Of a DNA stretch of 64,000 bases, positions 29,169 to 40,424 are shown in pieces (position 1 is the first letter of the stretch; every line of letters begins with the position of its first letter). Where the stretch lies: the NCBI GenBank assembly GCA_963682175.1, contig OY821788.1:12108001-12172000 (forward strand). The letters are read 5' to 3'. The DNA comes from Triglochin maritima (lineage: Eukaryota > Streptophyta > Magnoliopsida > Alismatales > Juncaginaceae). A program made the translations under genes and the position numbers. The notes beneath the pieces are model-generated. The model was given only the letters and a program-made list of their open reading frames with translations. It was not told the origin of the DNA and ran no database searches.

Positions 29169-30728
29169 GTGTATGCACCTTTGTGCATGCTTTCGTGGAC
29201 ACGAGACGAGAATGGTCGTTTGACGAGGAGCGTTGTCAATCCGGCTTCGGTCATCGATTTCTCGACACCTTCCTCCTCTCGTGTTTCAATGGCTGCTAAT
29301 TTCCGCGAGGAGGAGCAATTGCTGGACCAACCTGAGCGTCCTGTTGTCGTTCCCATACCTCTACGTGATCGATGCTACCCGAGCCGTACAACTCTACCCT
29401 CGTGCATCGTATTACCAGAGGCTAATGGGAACCATTTTGAGGTTAAGCCTCAGTTTATTTCCATGCTCCCACGCTTCACTGGGATGGGTGACCCCTATAT
29501 CTTTCTCAGGGAATTTGAGGAGGTATGTGCTATGTTCAAGCTGCAACAACTTAGCAAGGACTCCATCCATCTTAGGCTCGTTCCTTTTGCACTAAAGGAT
29601 GACGCCAAGAAGTGGATGTACAATAACCAGGCGAATGCCTTTAGGACTTGGGATGAGTTTCAATATGCATTCCTCAAGAAATACTTTCCAAATCATCGGA
29701 CTCAAAAATTGAGGAACGAAATCACTTCGTTCTATCAACATGAGACCGAACCATTTCATGCATATCTAGAGAGGTTCAAAGAGCTATTATCCTCGTGCCC
29801 TCACCATGGCATTGAGTTGTGGCGTCTTTGTCAGATTGTGTACGAGGGTCTTCACATCTCGTCCCTAACGCTCCTTGAGTCCATGTGTCGAGGAGAGTTC
29901 TTGGGAAAGGATGAAAGGGAGGCATGGGCCTTCCTAGAAGACCTCGCTGAGAAAACCATGCAATGGGAGAGTGTGAGGGAACCACCTGCATCATCTAGCA
30001 TAGGAGCAAGGATCGCGAATGCAAACTCGACTAGATCGGGTGCCGCATTTGTTGTCGATACCACTACGGCCACCGAGGCGCGCATGGTGGCCTTAATGCG
30101 CCGTATGGATTCGATTGAGCTCCAAAACCAACAATGTGCACCTCACATGTCCACATCTTGTCCAGTTCCCTGTCATTCATGTGATAGGATAGGTCATGTA
30201 GAAAGCGAGTGTGAGTCCATTCCTCCTGAGATGGAGCGTGTCAACGCCATCTATGATAGAGCTAGGAATGACCCATACTCATCATCTTATAATCCTGGAT
30301 GGAGGAACCCCTCCAATTTTTCATGGAACCAAACTAATGCCCCGGGTGGTCCTTCAAACTCCTCTAGACCACATTACCAATCACACCAACCTCCCATGCA
30401 TGCACATTCCTATCAGCCACCCCAAGCGCAAACCACCAATCAATCGGGTTTCCCAAATTCCAATAATATGGAAACCCGATTCAATTCGCTTGAGACCTTG
30501 ACTCGTAGACTTGAAAACTCAATGAAATTTTTTATGTCAACTACGAGTCAAGTTCTCACTTCAAATCAGCAGACCATCAAATCTCTAGAGCTTCAGATGG
30601 GCCAATTGACTCAGTCTGTACATGAGAGAGAGAGGGGGTCTTTTCCTAGCCAGCCTGAGGCTAACCCCCGCATGTACCAACAACAACAAATGAAAAATAG
30701 AATGTGGTACCTCGGGGGAGGCAAGTGA
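29169..30728 (+). CDS. gag: Gypsy Gag polyprotein
   Basis: The 519-residue frame holds a retrotransposon Gag domain (FTGMGDPYIFLREFEEVC, LRLVPFALKDDAKKWMYNN, WDEFQYAFLKKYFPNHRT, FHAYLERFKELLSSCPHHGI) at about residues 90-270. A CCHC zinc knuckle CHSCDRIGHVESEC lies near residue 336, followed by a Pro/Asn/Gln-rich tail. A likelier start is the internal ATG at residue 41 (MAANFREEEQ), because the preceding 40 residues look like translated leader. Gag forms the particle and packages RNA. It ends at 30726-30728 and overlaps the protease frame by 25 bases. Confidence 0.85.
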   Translation: MYAPLCMLSWTRDENGRLTRSVVNPASVIDFSTPSSSRVSMAANFREEEQLLDQPERPVVVPIPLRDRCYPSRTTLPSCIVLPEANGNHFEVKPQFISMLPRFTGMGDPYIFLREFEEVCAMFKLQQLSKDSIHLRLVPFALKDDAKKWMYNNQANAFRTWDEFQYAFLKKYFPNHRTQKLRNEITSFYQHETEPFHAYLERFKELLSSCPHHGIELWRLCQIVYEGLHISSLTLLESMCRGEFLGKDEREAWAFLEDLAEKTMQWESVREPPASSSIGARIANANSTRSGAAFVVDTTTATEARMVALMRRMDSIELQNQQCAPHMSTSCPVPCHSCDRIGHVESECESIPPEMERVNAIYDRARNDPYSSSYNPGWRNPSNFSWNQTNAPGGPSNSSRPHYQSHQPPMHAHSYQPPQAQTTNQSGFPNSNNMETRFNSLETLTRRLENSMKFFMSTTSQVLTSNQQTIKSLELQMGQLTQSVHERERGSFPSQPEANPRMYQQQQMKNRMWYLGGGK

Positions 30729-32107
30729 ACCATGTGGAGGAACCTGTTCACCATGTCAATTCCATTGTGACCTTAAGGAATGGAAAACAGGTTGACAATC
30801 ACATTTCCTTGCCACACCCACCACCATCTATGCAGCCCCTCAGTGGGAATGGTGGTGAAGAAGAAGTTGAGGGTGAGGGTAATACACCAAGGCTTCCTTC
30901 TCAGGCACCGCAGAAAACCTACCTGTCAAAAACTCCATATCCAAGTAGGTTAACCAAAAAGCAGAGTGACAACATGGACAAGATATTAGAGGTGTTTAAG
31001 CAAGTAAATGTTAACATCCCCTTGTTGGATGTCATCCAACAAATACCTCAATATGCCAAAGTGTTGAAGGATCTCTGCACAACCAAGAGGAAGACCAATG
31101 TTCCTAAGAAAGCATTCTTGGCTGCAAATATCAGCTCACTTTTGTCCAATCCCACCTACACAAAATACAAGGACCCTGGGTGTCCTACTATTCAGTGTAC
31201 GATATGGGACACTAGAATGAGCAATGTTTTGCTTGATTTAGGATCAGCGGTCAACTTCCTCCCGTTCTATGTTTATCAACAGTTGAACTTGGGAGAATTG
31301 AAACCAACTAAGATCACCCTTCAATTGGCGGATATATCCATTCGTATTCCCATAGGGAATATCGAGGACGTGCTTATCAAAGTTGGAGATTTTATATTTC
31401 CAGTCGATTTTGTTGTCCTCGATACCAATCCTGTTGCGAACACCCACTCTCAAATACCTTTGATTTTGGGTAGACCATTTCTGGCCACCTCCAATGCCTT
31501 GATTAATTGTAGAAATGGTCTCATGAAGCTCTCATACGGTAACATGAGTGCCGAGTTTCATGTGTTCAACTCTGGTAGGGAGCAGAAACCCATGGATGAA
31601 CCTTTAAATCTAAATCTCATCCGCCAATTGGAAAAAGCACCACAAAATCAACGAACACCCCTAACTCCAATGCAACCCGTTGAGAATGTTCGTGGGCCCA
31701 GCGAAAACTCATTGCCTGTCTTCGCAATGCAACAGAGTGAGCTGGCCTCGAACATGAATGTCCAAAGGGAGTGTTCGTTGCATGATTCAGTTGAGAGTAC
31801 TAGTGAGACTGAGACACCTCATCATATGCCTATACCAGAAGGTGTCTCTACCTCATGTCCCATGGCCATTGAGCCATTTGAGCTTCATTTTGACTCTAAC
31901 AAGGACCCACCTATGACCGAGCTTATGCTTGATGATCTAAATGATGGTGGGAGGTCCTTGTTGGATGACTTGGGGAGAAGCCCCATTCTTAGTGATGCAG
32001 GTCTGCTGCATCCATTGAATGAGCTTGAGGAACTCATCCCGATGCACCCGCCTATTGGTTGGAGGGTTTTGTTTGATGAGCAACTAAACCCTAGTGAGGC
32101 AACATAA
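30704..32107 (+). CDS. pro: Gypsy retropepsin (aspartic protease) frame
   Basis: The 467-residue frame is in a different phase from Gag. It starts in the overlap with VNHVEEPVHHVNSIVTLRNGKQV, a segment normally fused to Gag in this group. The protease core is near residues 165-280: LLDLGSAVNFLPFYVYQQL carries the catalytic Asp in the DLGS form typical of plant Athila-like proteases, and IPLILGRPFLAT is the second hallmark. The C-terminal 170 residues are acidic and unrecognised. Either a base change in the G-rich stretch (about 30712-30720) split one gag-pro frame, or the overlap is a frameshift site. The frame ends with TAA, with no reverse transcriptase after it. Confidence 0.8.
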   Translation: MVPRGRQVNHVEEPVHHVNSIVTLRNGKQVDNHISLPHPPPSMQPLSGNGGEEEVEGEGNTPRLPSQAPQKTYLSKTPYPSRLTKKQSDNMDKILEVFKQVNVNIPLLDVIQQIPQYAKVLKDLCTTKRKTNVPKKAFLAANISSLLSNPTYTKYKDPGCPTIQCTIWDTRMSNVLLDLGSAVNFLPFYVYQQLNLGELKPTKITLQLADISIRIPIGNIEDVLIKVGDFIFPVDFVVLDTNPVANTHSQIPLILGRPFLATSNALINCRNGLMKLSYGNMSAEFHVFNSGREQKPMDEPLNLNLIRQLEKAPQNQRTPLTPMQPVENVRGPSENSLPVFAMQQSELASNMNVQRECSLHDSVESTSETETPHHMPIPEGVSTSCPMAIEPFELHFDSNKDPPMTELMLDDLNDGGRSLLDDLGRSPILSDAGLLHPLNELEELIPMHPPIGWRVLFDEQLNPSEAT

Positions 32108-33848
32108 CTTTATTCTTTGTTGCCCACACCCAATCAATATCATGAGGGGTTCGAGCCTTTCAGCTTTGACCTTTCACCCCTCATGACTCCTCAGAGTACC
32201 GGTGAAGTTTGCCCATCTCGGCAAGTCTCTGGTCCTCATGACTTGATGTTCTCATTTGATGTTCCTTGACCAAATGATTATGAGAATATCGTTGTTGCTG
32301 TACATATCAAAAAAAAGTGTAATAAAATACTCCTTCAGTGAGCACCGATTGTTGTGGGATCCAACCCTTGAGTACTAGGGCCCCATTTCTTCACGTATTT
32401 ATCTCCCTTCTTCAGCATCTCACAGGTTTTGAGGGAATTCGGGTTCGTGTCCATTAACATGACCATGAACTTCCCTTTGTACTTCATGTTGGTGAGATCT
32501 CTCCTTTTTCGTGCATATATCCATGTAGTATCTTGCTCTCATTCATATAGGACAATGCATGAGGTAGGTGTGGGGGGGTGTTTTACGTGTGTACATATTC
32601 GAGTCTTTTTCCTTTGGTTTTGTTTTCTTTTGTGTGTACTGCTAGGGTCATGTTAGTGTTCCGCATTTAACATTGATATATATGATTTCCATGATCCTTG
32701 GGTGACTTGTCTTCTTCTGCTTGCCGAGTGCTTTAAAATTTCCACATTTCTTTCAAAATCTTCATGTGTTTGCGAAAGAAAATGTTTTGTAGGTTTTGCG
32801 TGTGTTCAGCATGTGCAAAACCGTTGAGAGGCAAAGTAAAAAGAAAGCTCCCAAAATTGTCTTGAACTAGATGCATTAGGATTTTTGGTTTACTGGCTTT
32901 AAGTCTTATCGAGTCGTTAGGATGCACCTCGGTTTTCCCTCGAGGGGGGGGGCGTGTAATCATAGGGTTTCAGCACTCAAACATTTAAAGAAGTCCACCC
33001 TGAACCTAGTGAGTCAAATAATTCGTGTCTGTTAGTATAAGGAAGTTTGTCGTAGTCAATGACCCTTAATCTCTTTTTGTGAAACTTAAGTGTAGGAGTT
33101 TTGGTTCCCATGTAGATATATAAATAAGTGGTGTTCTCTCTTCTTGCACGGTTCCTATCACTCGGGAAAGTAGGTCTGAGGGGACTTTGTGCCTGGTGCT
33201 TTCGAGACATCTGACTTGGGATGCACCGACCGAACTCCCGTTACACGGGTGGTAGGGATCGCCCTATGTGGAGATTTGGGGGAAGGTGTACGTGATAGTG
33301 TAAGTCCTCATAGGCAATGATGTATGAAACATGACCCTGGGTGAATAAAACACCAACCAATAAAATGCTCCAAAGAAAGAAAAAAATGATGATGAAAAAA
33401 AAAGAAAAAAAAGAAAAAAAAGAAGCAAATAAGAACTAAAATGTACTCTACACATTGTATCGCATTCAGAAGTTAACGTTGCCCATGTCTTTCACTTAAG
33501 TCCTTAACTAACTCTCACGAATAACTCATTAGGCTAGGTGTGTGGACCGATTACATATATAGAGTCGACCCGTAGCATTACCGCGTCCCATAATCGACAA
33601 AATAAGTCCAACGAGTCGTGTAGCTAAATTGATTAATGCATCTTGTTCGGATTTTGTGGGTATATCCGCTGAAAACCCTCAGGAGACAACACTCCTCCTC
33701 CTTGGCGACAAGGAGGTTTAACGGCTTGTTGCACGTGCTAAGTGCAACTGTGATTCCTACGAAAGTGAGTTAGTATTTCTTGTTTTTCGTATGCTTTTCT
33801 CTTTCTTTGTTTTGCTCGGGACTAACAAAAGTTAGGTGTGGGGGTATT
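32108..33848 (+). other. Non-coding 3' interior of gypsy element
   Basis: 1.7 kb between the protease stop and the 3' LTR with only short frames; reverse transcriptase, RNase H and integrase motifs are absent in all frames. An A-rich tract lies at about 33378-33425. A purine-rich stretch, AGGTGTGGGGGTA, just before 33849 is the likely polypurine tract. Confidence 0.7.
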
Positions 33849-35232
33849 TGATTGACATCATTTCATGCTTATATTTGTATCTTATATCCATTATCTTTCA
33901 CCTAAACAATGCTATGTTACGAGTTTTATGTTTAGTTTTCAGGAATAAATAGGTTTGAAGAGATGAAACATAAAAGGACCCAAAAGCTGGGAAAAATGAC
34001 TGAATTTTGAGATATGGGGACTGAGATGCAAGGGACAAGGACCTAAACGTAAGACAGAAGGACCTAAGAGCAAAACAGAATACTCCACACCATCATGGGG
34101 AGTATTTTAGCAATTCGATTCGGGTCGGAGCTCCAAAAAAAACCAATTAAATGCATCAAAGACGAGCAAATATACCAAGAAAAGCCCACAACAAAAATGA
34201 GCAGGATCTGAACCATATATACCGCCAATTGGCGGTCAAGACCGCTAATTAGCGGTCCATTTTGGCCCAAATCCGCTAAAAGTTATCCGGCACATGTATT
34301 AAAGGATGTTTAGGCTATTGTTGGTATCTGTTTAGTCCAACATCGGGGGATTGTCCCGGTTTGCCTTTTTCCATGGCTATAAATAGAACTCTTCACCTTC
34401 CATTGTAATCACTCCATATTTTAAGTGGCTATTCTTCCTACTAGAAGTAAGGCCTTGAAGCACACACTAAAGTAGGAGGATGCTACTTTTAATGTGAGTC
34501 ATTTTAATACAAGTTTTCTTTATTGTGTTGTTTGTTTTATGTTTCTTCTTTTGCTTTGCTTAATCTCATTTCATTAGTTTTATTAGCTTAGTTAATATGC
34601 TTTCTTTGTTTAGTTTAATAATTAGTGTAATGTTTAGTGAGTAGTTCCATCCCCTTTGGGGGGTGGAGTAGATGTACATACATGCAAATGAGAATGGATT
34701 GAATGCTTTATTTCCAATGTGTTGATAAAACATGAATGTATGCTTGCTTGTTTAGGATAGAATTTATAACTTGATGAGTTTTTCCAAAATGATTAGACAC
34801 CTCTCATGCTTGTTTAGGTTCTGAAATAAACATCTTGCATATGTAAATGTTAATCAACTAAGTTGGTGAATAGATTGATAGGTTTTGCCACAACATTTAG
34901 ACACTTCCTATGCATGATAACACCACCTTTATTTGTGCTTAAAGAATGTGTTCAACACCCACCTCTTTGCTTGTGTGCACTCACTCCACCCCTTAGGGGT
35001 TTTCCCATTTCTGTATTCCAGCATTCTTCTTTTGTTCTTAGCTTAGTTCTCATTTCATTGTTTGTTTCTTTCGTTCGCATTTCATACTTCTTAGCGTAAT
35101 CAATCTTTCTCCCCTAATTTTTGCCACTTGATTTCTGATAAACAAGAGGCTGCTCACCTCCCGGAGGACGACCCGTACTTGCCACCGCTTCAATGCGGCC
35201 GTGCACTTGCGGTTTAATTAAAACGTTCAACA
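33849..35232 (+). repeat. 3' LTR of gypsy element
   Basis: 1,384 bp, TGATTGAC...GTTCAACA, with TATA box at 34378-34385. It lacks the ~19-bp GTAGTTTAGTGTAGAGTAGC-like stretch present in the 5' LTR near 27985. Confidence 0.92.
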
Positions 35233-36172
35233 GTTAACTTAAGTGAACTTAAGTTATAGCCTAGTTGGTTCAACCGTTCCCTGCTTGGTCGACTGTTCCT
35301 TGTTCTAAATCGCCTTCCGGTCGACCGAACTTACCCATAAAAGTGTGTTGTTGTTTTCTAGTTTTGTGTTTCTTGCACAACCAATCATCACACTTATCCC
35401 CAATGGCTATAACACCTTAGGAGCTTATAAATAGAGGTTCCCCAACTTTGTTTACACAACTCTCCAACTACTATTTGCCTCCTACATTAGAAAGATCATT
35501 CCAAACATTCAAAGCCTCCACTTCCACACTTTAGTCTCAATTCCAATCATACTCAAGTGTGTTCAAGTTAGAGAGTGTTTGAATCACTCAAGTTTGTTGC
35601 TGTCAAGAAGTTGTAAAGGTTTCGGTGAAATCCCGAAACATCCCTCTCAGATTGTGAGAGGAGGAGCCAAGCTCGGCGAGAATTGTTTGCGAGCTTGAAG
35701 ATTGTAAAGACGTTCTCTCCCGGACCGGAACGGGGAGTGGATATTGAGTCGTGAGCGGAGCTCGGTGATTCGAGCGGAGCTTGCAAGAGAGGACTAGGAC
35801 CCGGGTATGGGTGCTGAACCTCTATAAAAACGTCGTTTTCTTTTGTGGTTTGCATATTTCCTTCCCTTACTTGCTTGCTTAGTTTTATTCCGATATCCAT
35901 TCTTGTTTGTTTAAGCAAGTAGGTAATTAGCTTAAAAGTGATTAGAATTAGGGGCCATTACATTCCTACAAGTTTGTGCCTTCCAAACACAATTTTCCAT
36001 CATCTGCATCAGTAGTGCTGAAACTACATTTCATGCATTCAATTTTAGTCTACTTAATCTAAAACCTTTTGATTCTAATGTATTCCTCCACATCTCTAGT
36101 TTCATATATACACCTACCTTACTCTCATCAATAGACACCATTCATCTGCAAAAAGCCTACACCAAGGGATTT

Positions 36173-36715
36173 AGATCCCGTTTGGATGTCCAAAAGTCAT
36201 CTCCCATCAGAAGCTAGCACTGCTACAGTGCTGGCTGCACATTCAAATGAGGCTGGAGTTTTTCTAGGAATCCCAGCTCCGACACGCAAAACAATGCAGG
36301 AATTATAATGGAATGGAGATGCTGGGGTGGGGGAGCTTCTCAGCTCATTCAAAATTGTGATTTTGTTTGGACCAAGTTACCCCCTCCCCTTTGCCTCTCA
36401 CATCATTTGGAGAACAATCATGGGTTAAAAGAAATTTTGAATTTTTTTTAAATATAAACAAAGAAAAAACATATTTTCATCAAAAAAAAATTGAAAAAAA
36501 CATTTAAAACGAATTTAAAACGAATTTTTATTTAATCAAAGTCTAGAGCAATTTATGAATTTCGTTTGACAAGGCATCACCTACTACCAGAAGCCTTCTA
36601 CCTATCCAAACAACACTCAACCTTAAAGAAGAAGTTGCTCTTGGATCCAAATTCCCAGAAGCTAGCTTCCCATCAGAGGCTGACATTTGGGAGTTGCATC
36701 CAAACTCACCCTTTG
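36173..36715. mobile_element. MITE-like insertion in the LINE
   Basis: Both ends carry a GTTTGGATG(C/T) motif facing inward, plus a CTCCCATCAGAAGCTAGC / CCTCTGATGGGAAGCTAGC pair (about 36200-36225 and 36655-36685). About 540 bp, AT-rich in the middle, no frame of note. Target duplication not resolved. The LINE protein is interrupted here between the endonuclease tail and PWCRLFADE, with the intervening RT lost, so a deletion accompanied or preceded the insertion. Confidence 0.6.
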
Positions 36716-37495
36716 TCTATTTTAAACCTAAGAAGAGTCTCACCTTTTAAATTCTACGATTGAATTCTCAGAATCACTACGCCTTTATTTCTTCTAATAT
36801 TACGCCTAAAACGAAAATCTGAAACCACCAACATGTATATTGAGTTACCATACACTGACTAGGTATAACCTTAAAGTCGATGCAAGCTCCTCGATCTTCC
36901 CTTTTAGCAAGTACAAAATCTATCTGACTATGATGTCGACCACTGCTAAAAGTAATCAAATGAGGGTCTTGTTTCCTAAAAAAAGGATTATCTACCATAA
37001 GGTCATAAGGAAATGCAAAGTTCAGGAAATCTTCTCCTTCTTGATTTTTGCTACCATACCAAACCCTCCATGAATCCGATCAAATCTTCCACCATCTTTA
37101 CCCACTTGTCCATTAAAATGACCTCTTATGTAAAGTTTTTTATTGTTGGTATTCCTCTCGTAATCATATCAAACTCCTTCCAAAATTATTTTTTGATTGT
37201 ATCACTTAGATCTACTTGAGGGCATATGCACTGATGACATTCGAAACTAGTTTTCCTAGAACCAATTTTAGTCAAAATAATTGGTTCTCCTCACCTTTAA
37301 CTTCTACAACTTCATTTTTAAGCTCTTATCTACCAAGATTCTCACACCGTTTTTATTTCTATATTTTCAATGTACCACAACTTAAACCCAATATTTTCTA
37401 CCCCTTCACTCTTTTCATCTACCCATTCAGTTTCTGGGACACATTAAATATTTACTCCCCAATGACAACATCCACTAACTCTCTTAATTTTGTTA
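36716..37495 (-). pseudogene. LINE endonuclease fragment
   Basis: Minus-strand reading includes NPFFRKQDPHLITFSSGRH, SQIDFVLAKREDRGACIDFK and a LRELVDVVIGE start near 37495, matching the apurinic-type endonuclease of plant RTE LINEs; the SQIDFVL motif closes the domain. Several stops and frame changes. The frame continues toward 39239 across solo LTR I. Confidence 0.7.
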
Positions 37496-37500
37496 AAAAG

Positions 37501-39233
37501 TGTAACGCCCCTAATCCGCTTTCGGGACACAGCAGTCAATCACAACTAAAAACAAACGAAAAGTGGACATTAATAAAATATGATCAAGTCGAGACCTCAA
37601 TTACAAACAAACAAAGAATCGATGTCAGAGTACAATGTGGAAGGAAACACAATAAGTTGAAATCCTACTACATCAATACTACAAGATGGAAAGAAAAATA
37701 CTCAGCTGAGCTCACGATCGAGTCCTCGTGTTCCAAGCCAAAGTCACCTCATGCTGGGTACTTCATCCCACCTGCACATGCACAAGCACGCCTGAGCCTC
37801 GAAACAAGACTCAGTACACCACCCCAACCAACACTAAACTAGGTCACGCCGTCCCAAATGACTCACACTGCAGGTCTCGTGTCCCAAGGCGATTATTCGC
37901 CCAACATGCACCTCGACTCCACCGTGCATCCAATTCATAAGGCAACTCTCACAGCAGAACTGTCACATGTACTATGGTAACCACACGCCCAACCAGGCCG
38001 AGCGTGCACCCTCGACAAGACCGCACATCTGATCCATAAGGCAACGCCCTACTCCAACCACACTCCCGAGCCTGCGAGCCCAGCTACAACAGTCACTCGT
38101 AACAACGCAGGTGAGCTCACCAATTCCGCATCCGGCTCCAGGAAACCAATCACACGCCCGAGTCCATCTACAACGGTCACTCGTAACAACATTGATAAAC
38201 CATCCTGGACCGCCACAACAAGGGAAACACTTTAACATCTAGTTATAGTCATCTCGCTACCACCCCACGCTTAAGTCCATGAGCAACACTCCCCAACAAC
38301 TACTCGTCACAACGTGGGTGGAAGACCGATTTCATGAACCTCTCATACAACTCCCGCAAGGCAAAGGTCAATGCAGTTTACCCCAAAAGTATAGGGGAAA
38401 AACAGTAAATTTTCTAAGTAATATAGTTACCACAAATATATAGATTCCAGGGAAAAAGAGCATTGTTTCCTAAATTAAATTATTTCCCACCATTATGAAA
38501 GGCTCATGGTTTTCCCTCAATTATTCCAATTATTTATCCTTTAATCAAATACAATTACATTCAGGGTTTTTCAGCAATTATTCCAATTATTTATCCTTTA
38601 ATAAAATATAATTAAAATTGAAGGTTTTCCAACAATTATTCTGATTATTTATCATTTAATCAAATACAATTAAAATTTATGGTTTTCTAGCAATTATTCC
38701 AATTATTTATCCTTTAATAAAAAACAATTAAAATCCAGAGTTTTCTAGCAATTATTCGAATTAACTATTACCACCAAATATTAAGAAATCCAGGGGCCTC
38801 AAATGCAAATGTCCAACAAAAACAAAAAACCAACCAAACCCTAGCCGCCGGCCTTGCCGGTGACCCACCGCCGGGCGGTCGCAACCACAGCCCCGACAAC
38901 CACCACCGCCACCAGCGCTGACGTCGCTCCGACCGGTGCTCCGCCGGCCTCCTCCTCCCTCCGACGTCCCTAGTCTCCTCCAACCCTGAAACCAAACCTT
39001 CAAGTACGGGTGGCGTACCACGAATCCCGAGTCAACGGGAGGAAGAAGACCGAAGAATGAGACATCTCCTTTCCGCGCCTATGCTCGGTCGTCGGCCTCA
39101 CTGGAGTTCCTTGTCGCCGTCTTCGCTGTCGCCTGAGTGTGGTGAGAGGGAGGAGAGGAGATGGAGGGAGAGAGAGAGGTGGGTTTGAGGGAAAGGGTTA
39201 GGGATTCGCGGTGGCTTGGGGAGGAGGTTAACA
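37501..39233. mobile_element. Solo LTR I, 1.73 kb
   Basis: It starts TGTAACGCCCCTAATCCGC, ends GGTTAACA and is flanked by the perfect duplication AAAAG (37496-37500, 39234-39238) within the LINE. No protein domain. A small tandem of ~60-bp AT-rich units (CAATTATTCCAATTATTTATCC) lies at about 38510-38770. The TGTAAC start recalls LTRs F, G and E, but the interior differs. Confidence 0.85.
38510..38770 (+). repeat. AT-rich ~60-bp tandem repeat
   Basis: About four copies of a ~60-bp unit containing CAATTATTCCAATTATTTATC, then CTTTAAT(C/A)AAATACAATTA. Inside solo LTR I. Confidence 0.8.
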
Positions 39234-39803
39234 AAAAGCCTATGTTCCAACTACCTACTCGAACTCTATTATCATGAACTAGTCCTTATGTTTATACTAA
39301 ATTAAAACTTGCACGTTGTGTGGTATGCTTGTTATCATGCACTCACTAAATAACTATAAAATTGGTAACATCTCACACAATTATTCAATATAATGTTCAA
39401 CACCAACGCACAATAATCTTTCTTCAAATATTAAAATAAATGTACACAAAAGTTTAATAGGTAATAATAATGTATACAAATAAAATTATCATTGCAAACA
39501 CTTCCAAGAAAGAAAATTCATCACCTTTTAATACTTTCTTGTAAATCTAAGAGTTTAACTGAAAAATGCCTTAAAATGTCCTCTACCTTGCAAAGAACCA
39601 TATGTATTCAAGAGGGATTTGTGCCCTCAACTTTACTTCAACCCCTTATACAAGGGAAATTGAGTCTCTTTACTTCAAGTGGCTCAATATTTGGAAAATC
39701 CACATTTTGACATTCTCTTAAAAATATGTTTATGTTTCCATTTCTACCCAAAATACTCATACCCTTTGAAAAAACCAAAAACCTCTCTTCTTCTGACACA
39801 TCC

Positions 39804-39805
<2 letters not shown>

Positions 39806-39846
<41 letters not shown>
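39806..39846 (+). repeat. (TC)n microsatellite
   Basis: About 20 uninterrupted TC dinucleotides. Confidence 0.95.
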
Positions 39847-39848
<2 letters not shown>

Positions 39849-40081
39849 ACGCATCCATTCTATCTCGCACTCGACCCCCTCAATCTAACCTAGATCGAGC
39901 TTCCTCGTAGTAGTCAAACCCAGATCGGAGAACTACTTCTCCATTAAAGCCGACGATGAATGTTAGTTTTAGGGCACGTTTTTTTAACTTTTTTGATATA
40001 GATCTGATGCTTTTTAAAGTTCGGTTATTGTTTCTATCAAAATTTTAGTTGACTACCTCCATTTATTGGTATTGATCTGAG

Positions 40082-40424
40082 TTTTGTGGACTGGGTTGAA
40101 TCGATGGAAGTCGGACCGTTTTTCTGTGTTTCTGACGAAGATTGATAGGTTCGATAGGAACTTGATTGCTGTGTTTGATGGGTTAGATTCCTTTTACATT
40201 TGAGCTCGATAGGATTTGATTAAGTGTTTTGTGGAGTGGGTTGAATCGATGGAAGTCGGACCGATTTTCTATGTTTCTGACGAAGTTCGATAGGCTCAAT
40301 ATGAGTTTGAAAGGAACTCGATTGTTGTGCTCAATAGACTCAATTCCTTTTACATGTGTGCTTGATAGGATTAGATTGAGTGTTTTCTGAAGTGGGCTGA
40401 ATCGATGGAAGTCGGACCGATTCA
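40082..40424 (+). repeat. Tandem repeat of ~150-165 bp, about 2.3 copies
   Basis: The phrase GGGTTGAATCGATGGAAGTC followed by GGACCG occurs near 40091, 40240 and 40394. It is followed in each full copy by TTTCTGACGAAG, a GATAGG run and TTCCTTTTACAT. Function unknown; probably a local duplication in intergenic DNA. Confidence 0.8.

Larger units (their letters stand above)
26737..35232 (+). mobile_element. Ty3/gypsy element with gag-protease only
   Basis: It is 8,496 bp long, flanked by the perfect 5-bp duplication GTTAA (26732-26736, 35233-35237). LTRs 26737-28139 (1,403 bp) and 33849-35232 (1,384 bp) start TGATTGAC and end GTTCAACA. They are nearly identical apart from a ~19-bp extra stretch near 27980-28005 in the left one, so insertion is recent. 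A tRNA-Asp-type primer site follows the 5' LTR. Gag and retropepsin are present, but no reverse transcriptase, RNase H or integrase can be found in 32108-33848. The primer site and gag-pro type suggest relation to Athila/Tat-like elements. It must be mobilised in trans. Confidence 0.9.
25986..35962. mobile_element. Solo LTR D, split by a gypsy element
   Basis: It starts TGATGG, ends CCATTACA and is flanked by TTCCTAC (25979-25985 and 35963-35969); five or more of these bases are the target duplication in the LINE. Removing the nested gypsy element leaves about 1.48 kb with no coding sequence. The TATA box TATAAATA at 35426-35433 and following transcribed-type sequence suggest a plus-oriented LTR. 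Both halves contain GGTCGACCG-type motifs (26370-26715, 35270-35330). A small full element cannot be excluded. Confidence 0.7.
25345..39310 (-). mobile_element. RTE-like LINE relic with several nested insertions
   Basis: Four collinear minus-strand pieces belong to one LINE. 39310-39239: degenerate start of the endonuclease open frame, with LTKLRELVDVV continuing at 37500. 37495-36716: endonuclease remainder, including SQIDFVLAKREDRGAC. 36172-35963: reverse-transcriptase piece PWCRLFADE ... [17 protein letters not shown]. 25985-25345: RT C-terminus and tail, with LQKEGEIDEDVSHLIRAWSM, YATECWA and NVAEMRIL. Stops and frame changes abound, and most of RT between FKIDKG and PWCRLF is missing. 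Insertions: solo LTR D (25986-35962), MITE-like segment (36173-36715), solo LTR I (37501-39233). The 3' end CCCCAACTAGTTTGGGATTAAAG is typical of plant RTE LINEs. Confidence 0.75.

Noticed and set aside
38761..39021. Gly/Arg-rich frames on the minus strand
   Set aside because: They are inside solo LTR I, with GC-rich composition only.
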